The notes under the pieces are model-generated. The model saw nothing but the letters and a program-made list of their open reading frames with translations, had not been told where the DNA came from and made no database searches. DNA of 64,000 nt, from assembly GCA_942491415.1 (NCBI GenBank), contig CALOAD010000022.1, forward strand, positions 184,430-248,429. Reading direction: 5' to 3'. This DNA is from CALOAD01 sp942491415 (lineage in GTDB: Bacteria; Cyanobacteriota; Vampirovibrionia; Gastranaerophilales; CALOAD01). The position numbers and the translations under genes are program-made. Positions 1-7,892 of the stretch are shown here, in pieces. The first letter of the stretch is position 1. Each line of letters begins with the position of its first letter.

Positions 1-297
1 TTTTGGAGTAAGGTATTCCAAGCGATCATCTAGTCTAATAGTCCTTTCGACAAGTCCTCCTTCTTGGTCAATACTATGGAATAGGTTGATCTGAGAATAT
101 TCATCAAGATTCTTTACTAAATTTAAAAATTTTTCTCGTGAGTTTAAGTTTTCTGCAAAATAAATAACACCGCCTAATCCTGATGAGACAGCATCTTTGA
201 TGTTTTGGGTTAAAGCTTCTCCTTGAAAACCAAGGATAAACATTTGAAAAAGCTTTTCTTTTATAGAAAGTTTGTTTATTATTGTATTTATATCCAT
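1..297 (-). CDS. Glycoside hydrolase family 3 N-terminal fragment (beta-N-acetylhexosaminidase-like), truncated by window edge
   Basis: The first 99 codons of a gene that runs off the left edge; the ATG is the reverse complement of 295-297. The translation begins MDINTIINKLSIKEKLFQMF and continues with a Leu-Gly-Gly-Val-Ile-Tyr-Phe stretch and then SIDQEGGLVER. In GH3 enzymes of the NagZ/BglX type these are the first strands of the TIM barrel and the conserved Asp-Gln-Glu-Gly-Gly motif that lines the sugar site. The usual role is removal of terminal N-acetylglucosamine, for example in peptidoglycan recycling. No signal peptide is visible in this N-terminus, which suggests a cytoplasmic enzyme. 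The exact substrate cannot be told from the fragment. Confidence 0.82.
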   Translation of the reverse strand, partial: MDINTIINKLSIKEKLFQMFILGFQGEALTQNIKDAVSSGLGGVIYFAENLNSREKFLNLVKNLDEYSQINLFHSIDQEGGLVERTIRLDDRLEYLTPK

Positions 298-441
298 TAA
301 TTTAACACTCAAATTGTGGACCAAAATATATTTTATAATACGGATTGAATTTAAGAATCATTTATTTAATAGAGGAAATTTGACTATAAAATATTGTAAT
401 CTGTATTAAAGACTATTTGATTTAAATCGGTGAGTTTTGAT

Positions 442-897
442 ATGCAAATATCTAATGTTAAAACAATAACTATAGCTTTAATAGCTGCGTTGCTTGTATG
501 TTTTGCTGCAACGCCGGAAGCGTTTGCCAAGAAAAAAAGTAAAAAAAGCGGTGGACTTAATCCTGCTGAAATTCAGGAAATAACCCAAACGATAGACTCT
601 TTGACAAGAAAAGTCTATGCCTCTTCTTTATTTTCTCCTGAAGAAAACGAAAAATTAATTGACGTAAAAATAAAACTTGATAATGCGATGTTGACCGGAG
701 GTTCTCCCGAGTTGGCTCCTTTACTTTATAAGGCGGGCAATCTTTATAGAATTAGAGAATACAGAGAACAAGCAATAGAGTGTTTTCAGCTTGTATTGGA
801 AAATTTCCCCGATACTGCATTAGGTCCTAAATCTAAAAAAGAGCTCAAAAAAATGGGTATAACTATTCAATCGGAAGAAGAAGAGCTCGAGGAATAA
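442..897 (+). CDS. Exported TPR-like small protein of unknown function
   Basis: About 151 residues. A hydrophobic segment (TIALIAALLVCFAATPEAFA) ending in an Ala-x-Ala-type cleavage site is followed by a lysine-rich stretch, so the mature protein is probably exported. The C-terminal two thirds are helical with a single TPR-like motif (LLYKAGNLYRIREYREQAIE, then CFQLVLENFPDT), resembling the repeat units of outer-membrane assembly or YbgF-like proteins. An upstream in-frame GTG exists at 430, but it lies inside the GGTGAG Shine-Dalgarno sequence at 429-434, so I prefer the ATG at 442. The 144 bases before it, shared with the divergent GH3 gene, include a TATAAT at 334-339. No partner gene identifies the function. 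Confidence 0.65.
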   Translation: MQISNVKTITIALIAALLVCFAATPEAFAKKKSKKSGGLNPAEIQEITQTIDSLTRKVYASSLFSPEENEKLIDVKIKLDNAMLTGGSPELAPLLYKAGNLYRIREYREQAIECFQLVLENFPDTALGPKSKKELKKMGITIQSEEEELEE

Positions 898-915
898 TAA
901 TTTATAATAGCAATC

Positions 916-950
916 AAAAAAAGCCTCAAGTTAACAACTTGAGGCTTTTT
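916..950. terminator. Bidirectional intrinsic terminator
   Basis: A 15-bp near-perfect stem (AAAAAGCCTCAAGTT, three-base loop AAC, AACTTGAGGCTTTTT) sits between two convergent genes. It has A- and T-runs on both sides, so it can end transcription from either strand. Confidence 0.85.
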
Positions 951-975
951 GGTCTTTAATAAAGATTTTTAGGTT

Positions 976-1830
976 TTATGAGTTTTGCTTTAATGCATCT
1001 GCTTGTTTTAACATATTGCAGTTTTCGTCTCTTGTTTTTTCTTGATCTTTATAGATTCTTGATCTTTGAATTACTTCATCAAAATCAATCAAGTGAGCGT
1101 CAAAATCAGGACCGTCCACGCAAGCAAATTTTGTTTCTCCGCCTACGGTAACTCTACAAGCTCCGCACATGCCGGTACCGTCCACCATTAACGGATTCAT
1201 ACTTGCTTCTGTTTTTATGGCAGGTTCTCTTGTGAGGTCAGCAACAGCTTTCATCATAGGCATAGGACCTACGGTTATTACGAAATCAACGGTTTCTCTG
1301 TCAATGATTTCTTGAAGAACTTCTGTTACAAGCCCTTGACGTCCGTGGCTACCATCGTTTGTCGTTACAAAAAGCTCACTGGAAGCTTCTTTCATTTTAT
1401 CTTCCCAGAATAAAAGGTCTTTTGTTCTGGTACCCATTATCATATAAACTTTGTTACCGGCTTCTTTTAGGGATTTTGCTATTAAATAACAAGGCGCTGC
1501 GCCATATCCACCTGCAACACAAACTACCGTTCCGTATTTTTTAACGTTAGTAGGAACGCCTAAAGGACCTACTAAATCTTCAATTTCTTCTCCTGCTTCA
1601 AGTTGAGCAAGTTTTTTAGTTGTATAACCCACAGCCATAAAGACTATGGTAAGTTCGTTTTTTTCTTTATCGATATCAGCGATGGTCAATGGAATTCTTT
1701 CGCCATTTTCATCAACTCTTAAAATAATAAATTGTCCCGCTTTACCGTTTCTTGTTACGTTAGGGGCATCCACGACAATTTCAAACTGTCCTTCGCAAAG
1801 TTGTTTTTTAGATAAAATTTTGTATCCCAC
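976..1830 (-). CDS. Ferredoxin-NAD(P)+ reductase-like FAD/[2Fe-2S] subunit (NfnA/SudB type, dihydroorotate dehydrogenase electron transfer family)
   Basis: 284 residues, the usual length for the small subunit of NADH-dependent ferredoxin:NADP oxidoreductase or sulfide dehydrogenase. The N-terminal half is an FAD-binding barrel (GKAGQFIILRVDENGERIPLTI). The middle is an NAD(P)-binding fold (VVCVAGGYGAAPCYLIAKSL). The C-terminus holds the [2Fe-2S] site (DGTGMCGACRV and a later FACVDGPDF). In the known complexes this subunit passes electrons between NAD(P)H, flavin and ferredoxin together with a GltD-like large subunit. That partner is not in this window, so the gene stands alone here. It ends against a bidirectional terminator. 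The exact electron donor remains uncertain. Confidence 0.83.
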   Translation of the reverse strand: MGYKILSKKQLCEGQFEIVVDAPNVTRNGKAGQFIILRVDENGERIPLTIADIDKEKNELTIVFMAVGYTTKKLAQLEAGEEIEDLVGPLGVPTNVKKYGTVVCVAGGYGAAPCYLIAKSLKEAGNKVYMIMGTRTKDLLFWEDKMKEASSELFVTTNDGSHGRQGLVTEVLQEIIDRETVDFVITVGPMPMMKAVADLTREPAIKTEASMNPLMVDGTGMCGACRVTVGGETKFACVDGPDFDAHLIDFDEVIQRSRIYKDQEKTRDENCNMLKQADALKQNS

Positions 1831-1978
1831 TTTTTTTCACCTGTATAAAAATATAGTTCAAACCAATTATTTTTAGTATACTCCAATAAATATCTAAGAC
1901 AAGCAGGTTTACATTTTGTTCTCTATTTTTTCATATAAAGTTATAATTGATGTGAGTAGAAAAAATCAGGTTTTAAAT

Positions 1979-4309
1979 TTGTCTTTTAAAAAAACATTTG
2001 TTCTTTGTTTTTTATTTTTAATATTTTGTGTTCCCCCTGTACAAGCTAAACTTGGCGTACTAAAACCAAAATGCAAAAATGGAAATTGTGAAAGAAAGTG
2101 GAAGAATTTTGAGTCTACTTTAAAAAATGCAAAAGTTGATTATGAAATTCTGGATAAAAACTTTTTAAACAAAGCAAAAGAATGTAAATTTCTATTTATT
2201 CCTTTCTTAGATTGCATTTCAGATGAAGTGTTATCCGAACTGGAACAGTTTAAAAATAATGATGGCAAAATTATAATTACAACTTCTGATTTGAAAATTA
2301 AGAATGAACGTTTGAATAAATTTGCAAACCTTGTAGATATTGGTGTTTTAAGTGTTAATGAATCGAAAAAAAAGAAACGAATAAAAATTAAAGATGTTAA
2401 ATATTCGCTAAAAAAAAGGTGTAAAGTAGCAGAGCTATTAACATCACACAAATCCGAAGCGGTTTTAAATTGGATGGAAAATCAAACACCGGCTGTAACT
2501 CTTGGGGATTCGGGTTCTTATATAGCTTGGCAATGGGGCTTGGGGGCAAATAAAAGACTTGATGCAAAAGTTTTGAGGTTTTTGCTGGCAAAAATTGATT
2601 CTGAAGCTGTTTTAGAAAGACAAATAACACTTTCAAAAAAAGATTTTCAAAAAAATATTAATCGAATAAATTATTATAAAAATAAAATTTCTAAAAACTT
2701 TGATCATCGCTTTTGTCCTGAAAAACAAAGTCTTTTAACTTTGATACAAAACAAAATTTATCTTTCAGAAGTTCATAAACAAATGGCGATAAATTATTTT
2801 AATGAAAAAAATATCGAAAAAACACTTACAGAACTTGAAATATCAACGGACAATATTTTAGAAGCCTACAAAAATTCAATTGTATCAGAGCCGGTTGAAG
2901 CAAGAGCGCTTTGGGTTGATAGAGGCACAATAGTTTCTATCCACTCGCAACAAGCAATGTCAGAGCTTTTTGAAAAAATAAAAAAAGCAGGAGTTAATAT
3001 AGTATATTTCGAGGCTGTAAACGCAGGCTTTGCAGTTTATCCAAGTAAACTTATTGAACAAACACCTCAGGCAAAAGGCATAGATCCATTAAATTGGGCT
3101 GTAATCGAGGCTCATAAAAGAAATATAGAATTGCACCCTTGGGTTTGGATCTTTGCGGTTGGAAATAAGCGTCATAACTCTATAATAGCCATGCCGGAAG
3201 AGTATAAAGGACCACTGTTAGAAAGAGATCCCTCTTTTTCGCTATTAGGTCAAAGAGGAAAAGCTGTGCCTATAAACCAACACGAGTTTTGGGTAGACCC
3301 ATCCAATCCTCAGAGCCAAAAACATTTACTTTTATTGTTGAAAGAAATAGCTACAAACTATGATATTGACGGTATTCAGCTTGACTACATAAGGTACCCT
3401 TTTCAAAATAGATTCAATTTAATGGGTTTAAACTCTTACTCTATAGAAAAGTTCGAACGTGAAACAGGTATTTCTTTTGGAGATTTGACACAAGAGGAGT
3501 TTGATTGCTGGAATCAATGGAAAGCCGATCAGGTTACAACTTTTGTTAAAAACGCTTCGAGTTTGATTAAAGAAATAAAACCTGAGGCAAGGGTTTCGGC
3601 GGCTGTTTTTGGAGGAAGTCAACAAAAAAGGCTTAAAACAATAGGTCAAGAATGGGAAAAATGGGTTGAAAGCCGATGGGTAGATATTTTAAACCCGATG
3701 ATTTATTCAAAAACTACCGAAGGACTTGAAAGAAATCTTGTTCATTTTAAAAAAGGTGTGGGAAAAAAGGCTTTAGTTTATCCCGGTGTGGCTTTGAAAC
3801 ATTTGAATGATGTATCATTGGATGATCAGATAAATACAGTTAGAATAGAAGGACTGTCGGGCAGCACCCTTTTTGCGATGGATCAGTTTGATAAAAATAA
3901 AATAGAATCTTTGTCCAAAGGTATTTATCAGGTTAAAAACGCCTCACTTCCAGGGAAAGAACCTTTTGAATCATCTCGATTGCTATTGAATAGATTTTTG
4001 AAAAAACTTGATATTTTGCAAAGTGTTTTAGACAAAAAAGAAGAAACAAAACAGGAAGTGTTTAACCGCATAAAACAGGAATCCCAAGCTATTTATACGG
4101 ATGTTTTGATGTTAAAGCAAAATCCTAATAATGCAGATATTAAAATGATTTTGAATAATATTGAGACGATAAAAAGAGAATTGGAAAGCTTTTTGAATGT
4201 TGAGTTTCCTGTGAATATTGAACGAAAAAGATCTTTATTAGGTGATCTTGACAAAGTTTATTATATTCTTTCGGTAAAACATTATGAGCTTAAGTCTTTT
4301 GTTAATTAG
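1979..4309 (+). CDS. Exported glycoside-hydrolase-like GHL10 (YddW family) protein
   Basis: About 776 residues from the TTG at 1979, which has an AGG 9 bases upstream and gives a standard signal peptide (MSFKKTFVLCFLFLIFCVPP, cleaved after VQA). An in-frame TTG at 1916 would add 21 residues before it. Residues ~20-130 of the mature part look like a Rossmann-like domain. The GHL10 barrel follows (EARALWVDRGTIVS, VNIVYFEAVNAG, LHPWVWIFAVGN, WVDPSNPQ, DGIQLDYIRYP). The Asp in GIQLDYIRYP is the conserved catalytic-type residue of the family. The last ~140 residues are helical and coiled-coil-like. Family members are exported and thought to cut cell-wall or exopolysaccharides; the substrate is unknown. 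Confidence 0.8.
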   Translation: MSFKKTFVLCFLFLIFCVPPVQAKLGVLKPKCKNGNCERKWKNFESTLKNAKVDYEILDKNFLNKAKECKFLFIPFLDCISDEVLSELEQFKNNDGKIIITTSDLKIKNERLNKFANLVDIGVLSVNESKKKKRIKIKDVKYSLKKRCKVAELLTSHKSEAVLNWMENQTPAVTLGDSGSYIAWQWGLGANKRLDAKVLRFLLAKIDSEAVLERQITLSKKDFQKNINRINYYKNKISKNFDHRFCPEKQSLLTLIQNKIYLSEVHKQMAINYFNEKNIEKTLTELEISTDNILEAYKNSIVSEPVEARALWVDRGTIVSIHSQQAMSELFEKIKKAGVNIVYFEAVNAGFAVYPSKLIEQTPQAKGIDPLNWAVIEAHKRNIELHPWVWIFAVGNKRHNSIIAMPEEYKGPLLERDPSFSLLGQRGKAVPINQHEFWVDPSNPQSQKHLLLLLKEIATNYDIDGIQLDYIRYPFQNRFNLMGLNSYSIEKFERETGISFGDLTQEEFDCWNQWKADQVTTFVKNASSLIKEIKPEARVSAAVFGGSQQKRLKTIGQEWEKWVESRWVDILNPMIYSKTTEGLERNLVHFKKGVGKKALVYPGVALKHLNDVSLDDQINTVRIEGLSGSTLFAMDQFDKNKIESLSKGIYQVKNASLPGKEPFESSRLLLNRFLKKLDILQSVLDKKEETKQEVFNRIKQESQAIYTDVLMLKQNPNNADIKMILNNIETIKRELESFLNVEFPVNIERKRSLLGDLDKVYYILSVKHYELKSFVN

Positions 4310-4343
4310 ATGTTGATCTTCTGTATTAGATTTTTTAAATAAT

Positions 4344-5198
4344 CTATTTAAAGCTTTGAACCAGCTTTAAAAGCTTTTCTTTTCTGTTATATCCCCTTAA
4401 TAATAAAGGCTGTTGGCATTTGTTTGCATTTGCAGCATTTTCTTCAAAAGTAGGTCTTTTATTGTTCGTATAAAAAATACCAAGGGGCAGTTTTTCTTCT
4501 TCCAACGATCTTTCAAATGCTTTTATTCGGTTAGTGGTATCGTGATTTTCAAGGTAATATGTTTTTTCCTTAAACCATCCGTAGGTATTTATCTCATTAA
4601 AAGAAATACAGGGCTGGAAAGTATCTACAAGGGAAAATCCTTTGTTTAAAATGGCTTTTTTGTATAAATTTTTAGTTTGTTCTATTTGTTGACAAAAAGC
4701 CCTTGCCACAAAACTTGCGTCAAAATTTACAGCTGTTGAAATAGGATTAAAAGGCTCACTTGTAACGCCGTGAGGTTGTGCTTTTGTGACAAAACCTAAT
4801 TGAGAAGACGGGGATGCTTGTCCTTTTGTTAGACCGTAAATCATATTATTGCAAACGATAAGAGTAATGTCGGGGTTGCGCCTCATTGCGTGTATAAAGT
4901 GATTTCCTCCTTCGCCATACACGCATCCATCTCCACTTACGACTATAACGGTTAAATTTGGATTAGCGGCTTTTATTGCTGTTGCTACAGGAATTGCCCT
5001 GCCGTGAAGACCGTTGAAATAATTACTTTTAAAGTATTGAGGTAATTTTGCGGCTTGTCCGATTCCTGATACCAAAACGATATTTTCAGGTTCAATATTA
5101 AGCTCTGAAAGAGCATCTTTGAGGGCTTTTAGTATTTGAAAGTTTCCACATCCCGGACACCAACTTATTTCAACATCATTTCTATCAAACGGATTCAT
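4344..5198 (-). CDS. korB: 2-oxoacid:ferredoxin oxidoreductase, beta (TPP-binding) subunit
   Basis: 284 residues. Binds thiamine pyrophosphate in the enzyme that oxidatively decarboxylates a 2-oxoacid to its CoA ester while reducing ferredoxin. Visible family signatures are WCPGCGNF near the N-terminus, SGIGQAAKLP, GLHGRAIPVATAIKAANP, and the TPP motif GDGCVYGEGGNHFIHAMRRN followed by NNMIYGLTKGQASP. The start codon directly follows the stop of the upstream fused alpha/gamma subunit, with no gap, so the two are translationally coupled. The sequence fits the 2-oxoglutarate (Kor) type better than the pyruvate type, and sucCD elsewhere in this window supports 2-oxoglutarate. The substrate is still an inference. 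Confidence 0.88.
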   Translation of the reverse strand: MNPFDRNDVEISWCPGCGNFQILKALKDALSELNIEPENIVLVSGIGQAAKLPQYFKSNYFNGLHGRAIPVATAIKAANPNLTVIVVSGDGCVYGEGGNHFIHAMRRNPDITLIVCNNMIYGLTKGQASPSSQLGFVTKAQPHGVTSEPFNPISTAVNFDASFVARAFCQQIEQTKNLYKKAILNKGFSLVDTFQPCISFNEINTYGWFKEKTYYLENHDTTNRIKAFERSLEEEKLPLGIFYTNNKRPTFEENAANANKCQQPLLLRGYNRKEKLLKLVQSFK

Positions 5199-6914
5199 TT
5201 ATAAACCTCTTTTGGTTAGTTCCAGCCAAATTTCTTCGGGAGAAAAAGGCAGACCATTATATTTCAATATACTTTCTGTTATATTAATTCCGAGGTAGGT
5301 GTTTAAAATATGGGCAAATTGCCCTGTACAGTTGTTTTCTAGTGTGATTATATTTTGAGCTTTTTCAAAATATTTTTTTGAATTCTTATCCACCGGAAAA
5401 ACTTGGCTAAAGTGCAGATGGGCTATATCGGGGCTGTTAAACTTTTTTAGGGCTTCTTTTACGTTTTTTTTATTAGAGCCCCAGCTTACTAAAAGGTGTT
5501 TGTAGTTTTCATTTCCTGTAAATTCAGGAGGAATAGTTTCTTGGGCGATTTCGTTATATTTTTTCATTCTTTTATCAACCATTTTTATTCTCAGGTTAAA
5601 ATTTTCGGTAATAATTCCGTCTTCAGTGTGTTCATCACTATCTGCACAGACAAAACCTTTTCCGTAGGAGGGAATTCCTCGGGGACTGATATTGGAGTTG
5701 TTAAAGGCATAGCGTTGATAGCTTTCGTCTGTTTTTGTTATGTATCTTTTGATTTCAAGGTTTTCGATATTAAGTTCATCAACAATGAAAGTTGAATCCA
5801 CAAAGTATTGATCTGTTAAGATAAAGACGGGTATTTGGTACTTATCAGCCATTTTAAAAGCAAGTAAACTTAGCTTAAAAGCTTCTTGAGGATCTCCCGG
5901 AGTGAAGATGATACGGGGAAATTCGCCGTGCCCTGAGTATAAAACAAAATTAAGGTCTCCTTGTTCGGTGCGTGTCGGGAGCCCGGTGGCAGGTCCCGGT
6001 CTTTGTGCAACGTGAACAACAATAGGAGTTTCGGTCATTCCTGCAAGGCTAATACTTTCTGCCATTAGTGCATAACCTCCTCCTGATGTGCTTACAAGTG
6101 CTCTTGATCCCGCATACCATGCGCCTATTGCCATATTTATTGCGGAAATTTCATCCTCGGCTTGTTCTGATATTATGCAAAAATCATCGCTATTATTTGT
6201 TAAAAACTGAAATAAGGAGGTTCCCGGTGTCATTGGATATGATGAAATAAAGTCACACCCTGCTGCGATACAGCCTATGCCAATAGCTTCTGCGCCATTG
6301 AGAAGTAGTTTGTTTTCTATGGAATTATCTTGGTTGATATCAAGGTCTATGTCCTTTGTTTTTAAAATTTCTTGTCCTATTTCAAAACCTTTTTGTGCCG
6401 CTAAAATGTTATTTTCTTTATATTGTGGCGTGTTGACAAATTTTTGGCTTATAAAATCTTTTATATGACATTCTTGGCTGCTGAAAATGCCAAGAATAAC
6501 TCCAGCGCCAACCATATTGGCATAAACTGTATCGCCTATTTCTTTAGCTGTCTTTATTAAAGGAGTTTCAATATGTTTATAAGCCTTTATTTGAGGGCAG
6601 TCACATTCACATTCGTATAAAATCAAAGTATCTTTACTTACTTTGTCTTTAAGATGTTCAATAGCGCCTTTGCATAAAGCTATTAGGATATCTATTTTTT
6701 CACTGTAGCAATTTTGAGGTGATGAACTTACTCTTATTTGGGCAGAATTTAATCCACCCCTTACTCTTGACATGTATTCCTTGCAAGAAAAAACATTGTA
6801 GTGGCATTTTTTGAAAACTTTTAAGAGTACTTCGGAGACAGTTTCTATTCCTTGACCGGCATGTCCGCAGATTACAATGGATATATCGTTTTTAAGTGAT
6901 AGTTTTTCGCTCAT
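5199..6914 (-). CDS. korA: 2-oxoacid:ferredoxin oxidoreductase, fused gamma-alpha subunit
   Basis: 571 residues. Residues ~1-185 are the gamma domain (ISIVICGHAGQGIETVSEVL, then YMSRVRGGLNSAQIRVS). Residues ~200-571 are the alpha, or pyrimidine-domain, subunit (LLNGAEAIGIGCIAAGCDFI, SSYPMTPGTSLFQFL, EQAEDEISAINMAIGAWYAG, VAQRPGPATGLPTRTEQGDL). This gamma-alpha fusion is a known architecture for KorA-type enzymes. No delta (2x[4Fe-4S] ferredoxin) domain is fused or adjacent, so a separate ferredoxin must accept the electrons. It is the first gene of a two-gene unit with korB, and the start ATG at 6914 is well isolated from the TetR gene upstream. Confidence 0.88.
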   Translation of the reverse strand: MSEKLSLKNDISIVICGHAGQGIETVSEVLLKVFKKCHYNVFSCKEYMSRVRGGLNSAQIRVSSSPQNCYSEKIDILIALCKGAIEHLKDKVSKDTLILYECECDCPQIKAYKHIETPLIKTAKEIGDTVYANMVGAGVILGIFSSQECHIKDFISQKFVNTPQYKENNILAAQKGFEIGQEILKTKDIDLDINQDNSIENKLLLNGAEAIGIGCIAAGCDFISSYPMTPGTSLFQFLTNNSDDFCIISEQAEDEISAINMAIGAWYAGSRALVSTSGGGYALMAESISLAGMTETPIVVHVAQRPGPATGLPTRTEQGDLNFVLYSGHGEFPRIIFTPGDPQEAFKLSLLAFKMADKYQIPVFILTDQYFVDSTFIVDELNIENLEIKRYITKTDESYQRYAFNNSNISPRGIPSYGKGFVCADSDEHTEDGIITENFNLRIKMVDKRMKKYNEIAQETIPPEFTGNENYKHLLVSWGSNKKNVKEALKKFNSPDIAHLHFSQVFPVDKNSKKYFEKAQNIITLENNCTGQFAHILNTYLGINITESILKYNGLPFSPEEIWLELTKRGL

Positions 6915-7002
6915 ATAAAAATCTTTTAGTATAGATTGTTTTTATATGATAAGGCTTGTAGTTTTTCTTAAGTATTACCCGACTAGACAGCTTTTTGTTT
7001 AT

Positions 7003-7611
7003 TTAATCGGTGTAGTAGTCCCATCCTTGGTATACGAATGAGAAAATTTCGGTTATATATTTTTGTAGTTCTTTTTTTGAGCGATCTTCTTTTATAAGGT
7101 CTGTTGCAGCTTTAAAAAAGAAACTGCAAAGGTTTTTTATGAAAAATTCAGACGGTAGTTGTTTTAAAAGGTCAGAATGGGCTTTTGCTTTGCTTTTTAG
7201 GGCTTTGTACTCTATTTCGCTGTATTGTTCAGCCCAGTTTGTTAAGTAGTTTTCAAACTTTGAGTCATTGGATTTGAAAATTAAAAGTTTTAAATTTTCC
7301 CTGTTTTCATCAAGAAAATTAACTATGGTATCAAAATATAATTCAGATTTATCAAATTGAATTTTAGACGGTGAATCTTGCAGTTCTTTTAATGTTTTTT
7401 CGAGTTGTAATAAGGTTGGTTTTATAACTTCTTCAAAAAGGCTGTCTTTATTTTCAAAGTAGTTATAAATATTGCTGAGTGAAACTTGCGCATTTTTTGC
7501 TATTTTGCGCATGCTGGCTTTTGAATAGTCAGTGTTTAAAAACTCGGACCTTGCTGCTTTTAGTATTGAATTTTTAAGGCTTTGTTTGAGAACTTGAGGC
7601 ATTCGCTTCAC
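7003..7611 (-). CDS. TetR/AcrR family transcriptional regulator
   Basis: 202 residues. The N-terminal helix-turn-helix is typical of TetR proteins: LKNSILKAARSEFLNTDYSK, then ASMRKIAKNAQVSLSNIYNY and FENKDSLFEEV. The C-terminal ligand-binding part is helical and not assignable to a ligand. The gene is divergent from the NDH-2/DoxX fusion across a 281-base gap that holds a palindrome, so autoregulation and control of the oxidoreductase are the simplest guess. No ligand or stimulus can be read from the sequence. Confidence 0.85.
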   Translation of the reverse strand: MKRMPQVLKQSLKNSILKAARSEFLNTDYSKASMRKIAKNAQVSLSNIYNYFENKDSLFEEVIKPTLLQLEKTLKELQDSPSKIQFDKSELYFDTIVNFLDENRENLKLLIFKSNDSKFENYLTNWAEQYSEIEYKALKSKAKAHSDLLKQLPSEFFIKNLCSFFFKAATDLIKEDRSKKELQKYITEIFSFVYQGWDYYTD

Positions 7612-7636
7612 CTTTTTATACTGAAATGAGTTTATT

Positions 7637-7669
7637 TTTAAGAAATTCGATGCGATCGCATTTCTTAAA
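7637..7669. promoter_or_regulatory. Candidate operator palindrome upstream of the TetR gene
   Basis: Two 10-bp arms, TTTAAGAAAT (7637-7646) and ATTTCTTAAA (7660-7669), form an inverted repeat just 26 bases upstream of the TetR start. A second, offset perfect palindrome TGCGATCGCA lies at 7651-7660 inside it. TetR regulators usually bind such palindromes in divergent promoters, so this is the best operator candidate. Binding is inferred. Confidence 0.5.
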
Positions 7670-7892
7670 AAACGCTCCTAACTTACGCATACCGCTGCAA
7701 ACTTTTTGACTGAATTCTTAATTACTTTTTTGTATCGGTATAACTTCGCAAATATTATTATAATCCATAGCTGTTACGACTAAAAGGATTACATAATTCT
7801 TAAAATATTAAACTTTTTTCGGTGTTTATTGGTCCTTTGATTTTGTAATATTAAAAAGACTGAAAAATGGCTGGCTAAAAAGGGATGAATTT

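Noticed and set aside
1916..1978. Upstream TTG start for the GHL10 gene
   Set aside because: It would add a long leader before the signal peptide; the TTG at 1979 gives a standard one. Kept only as an alternative.
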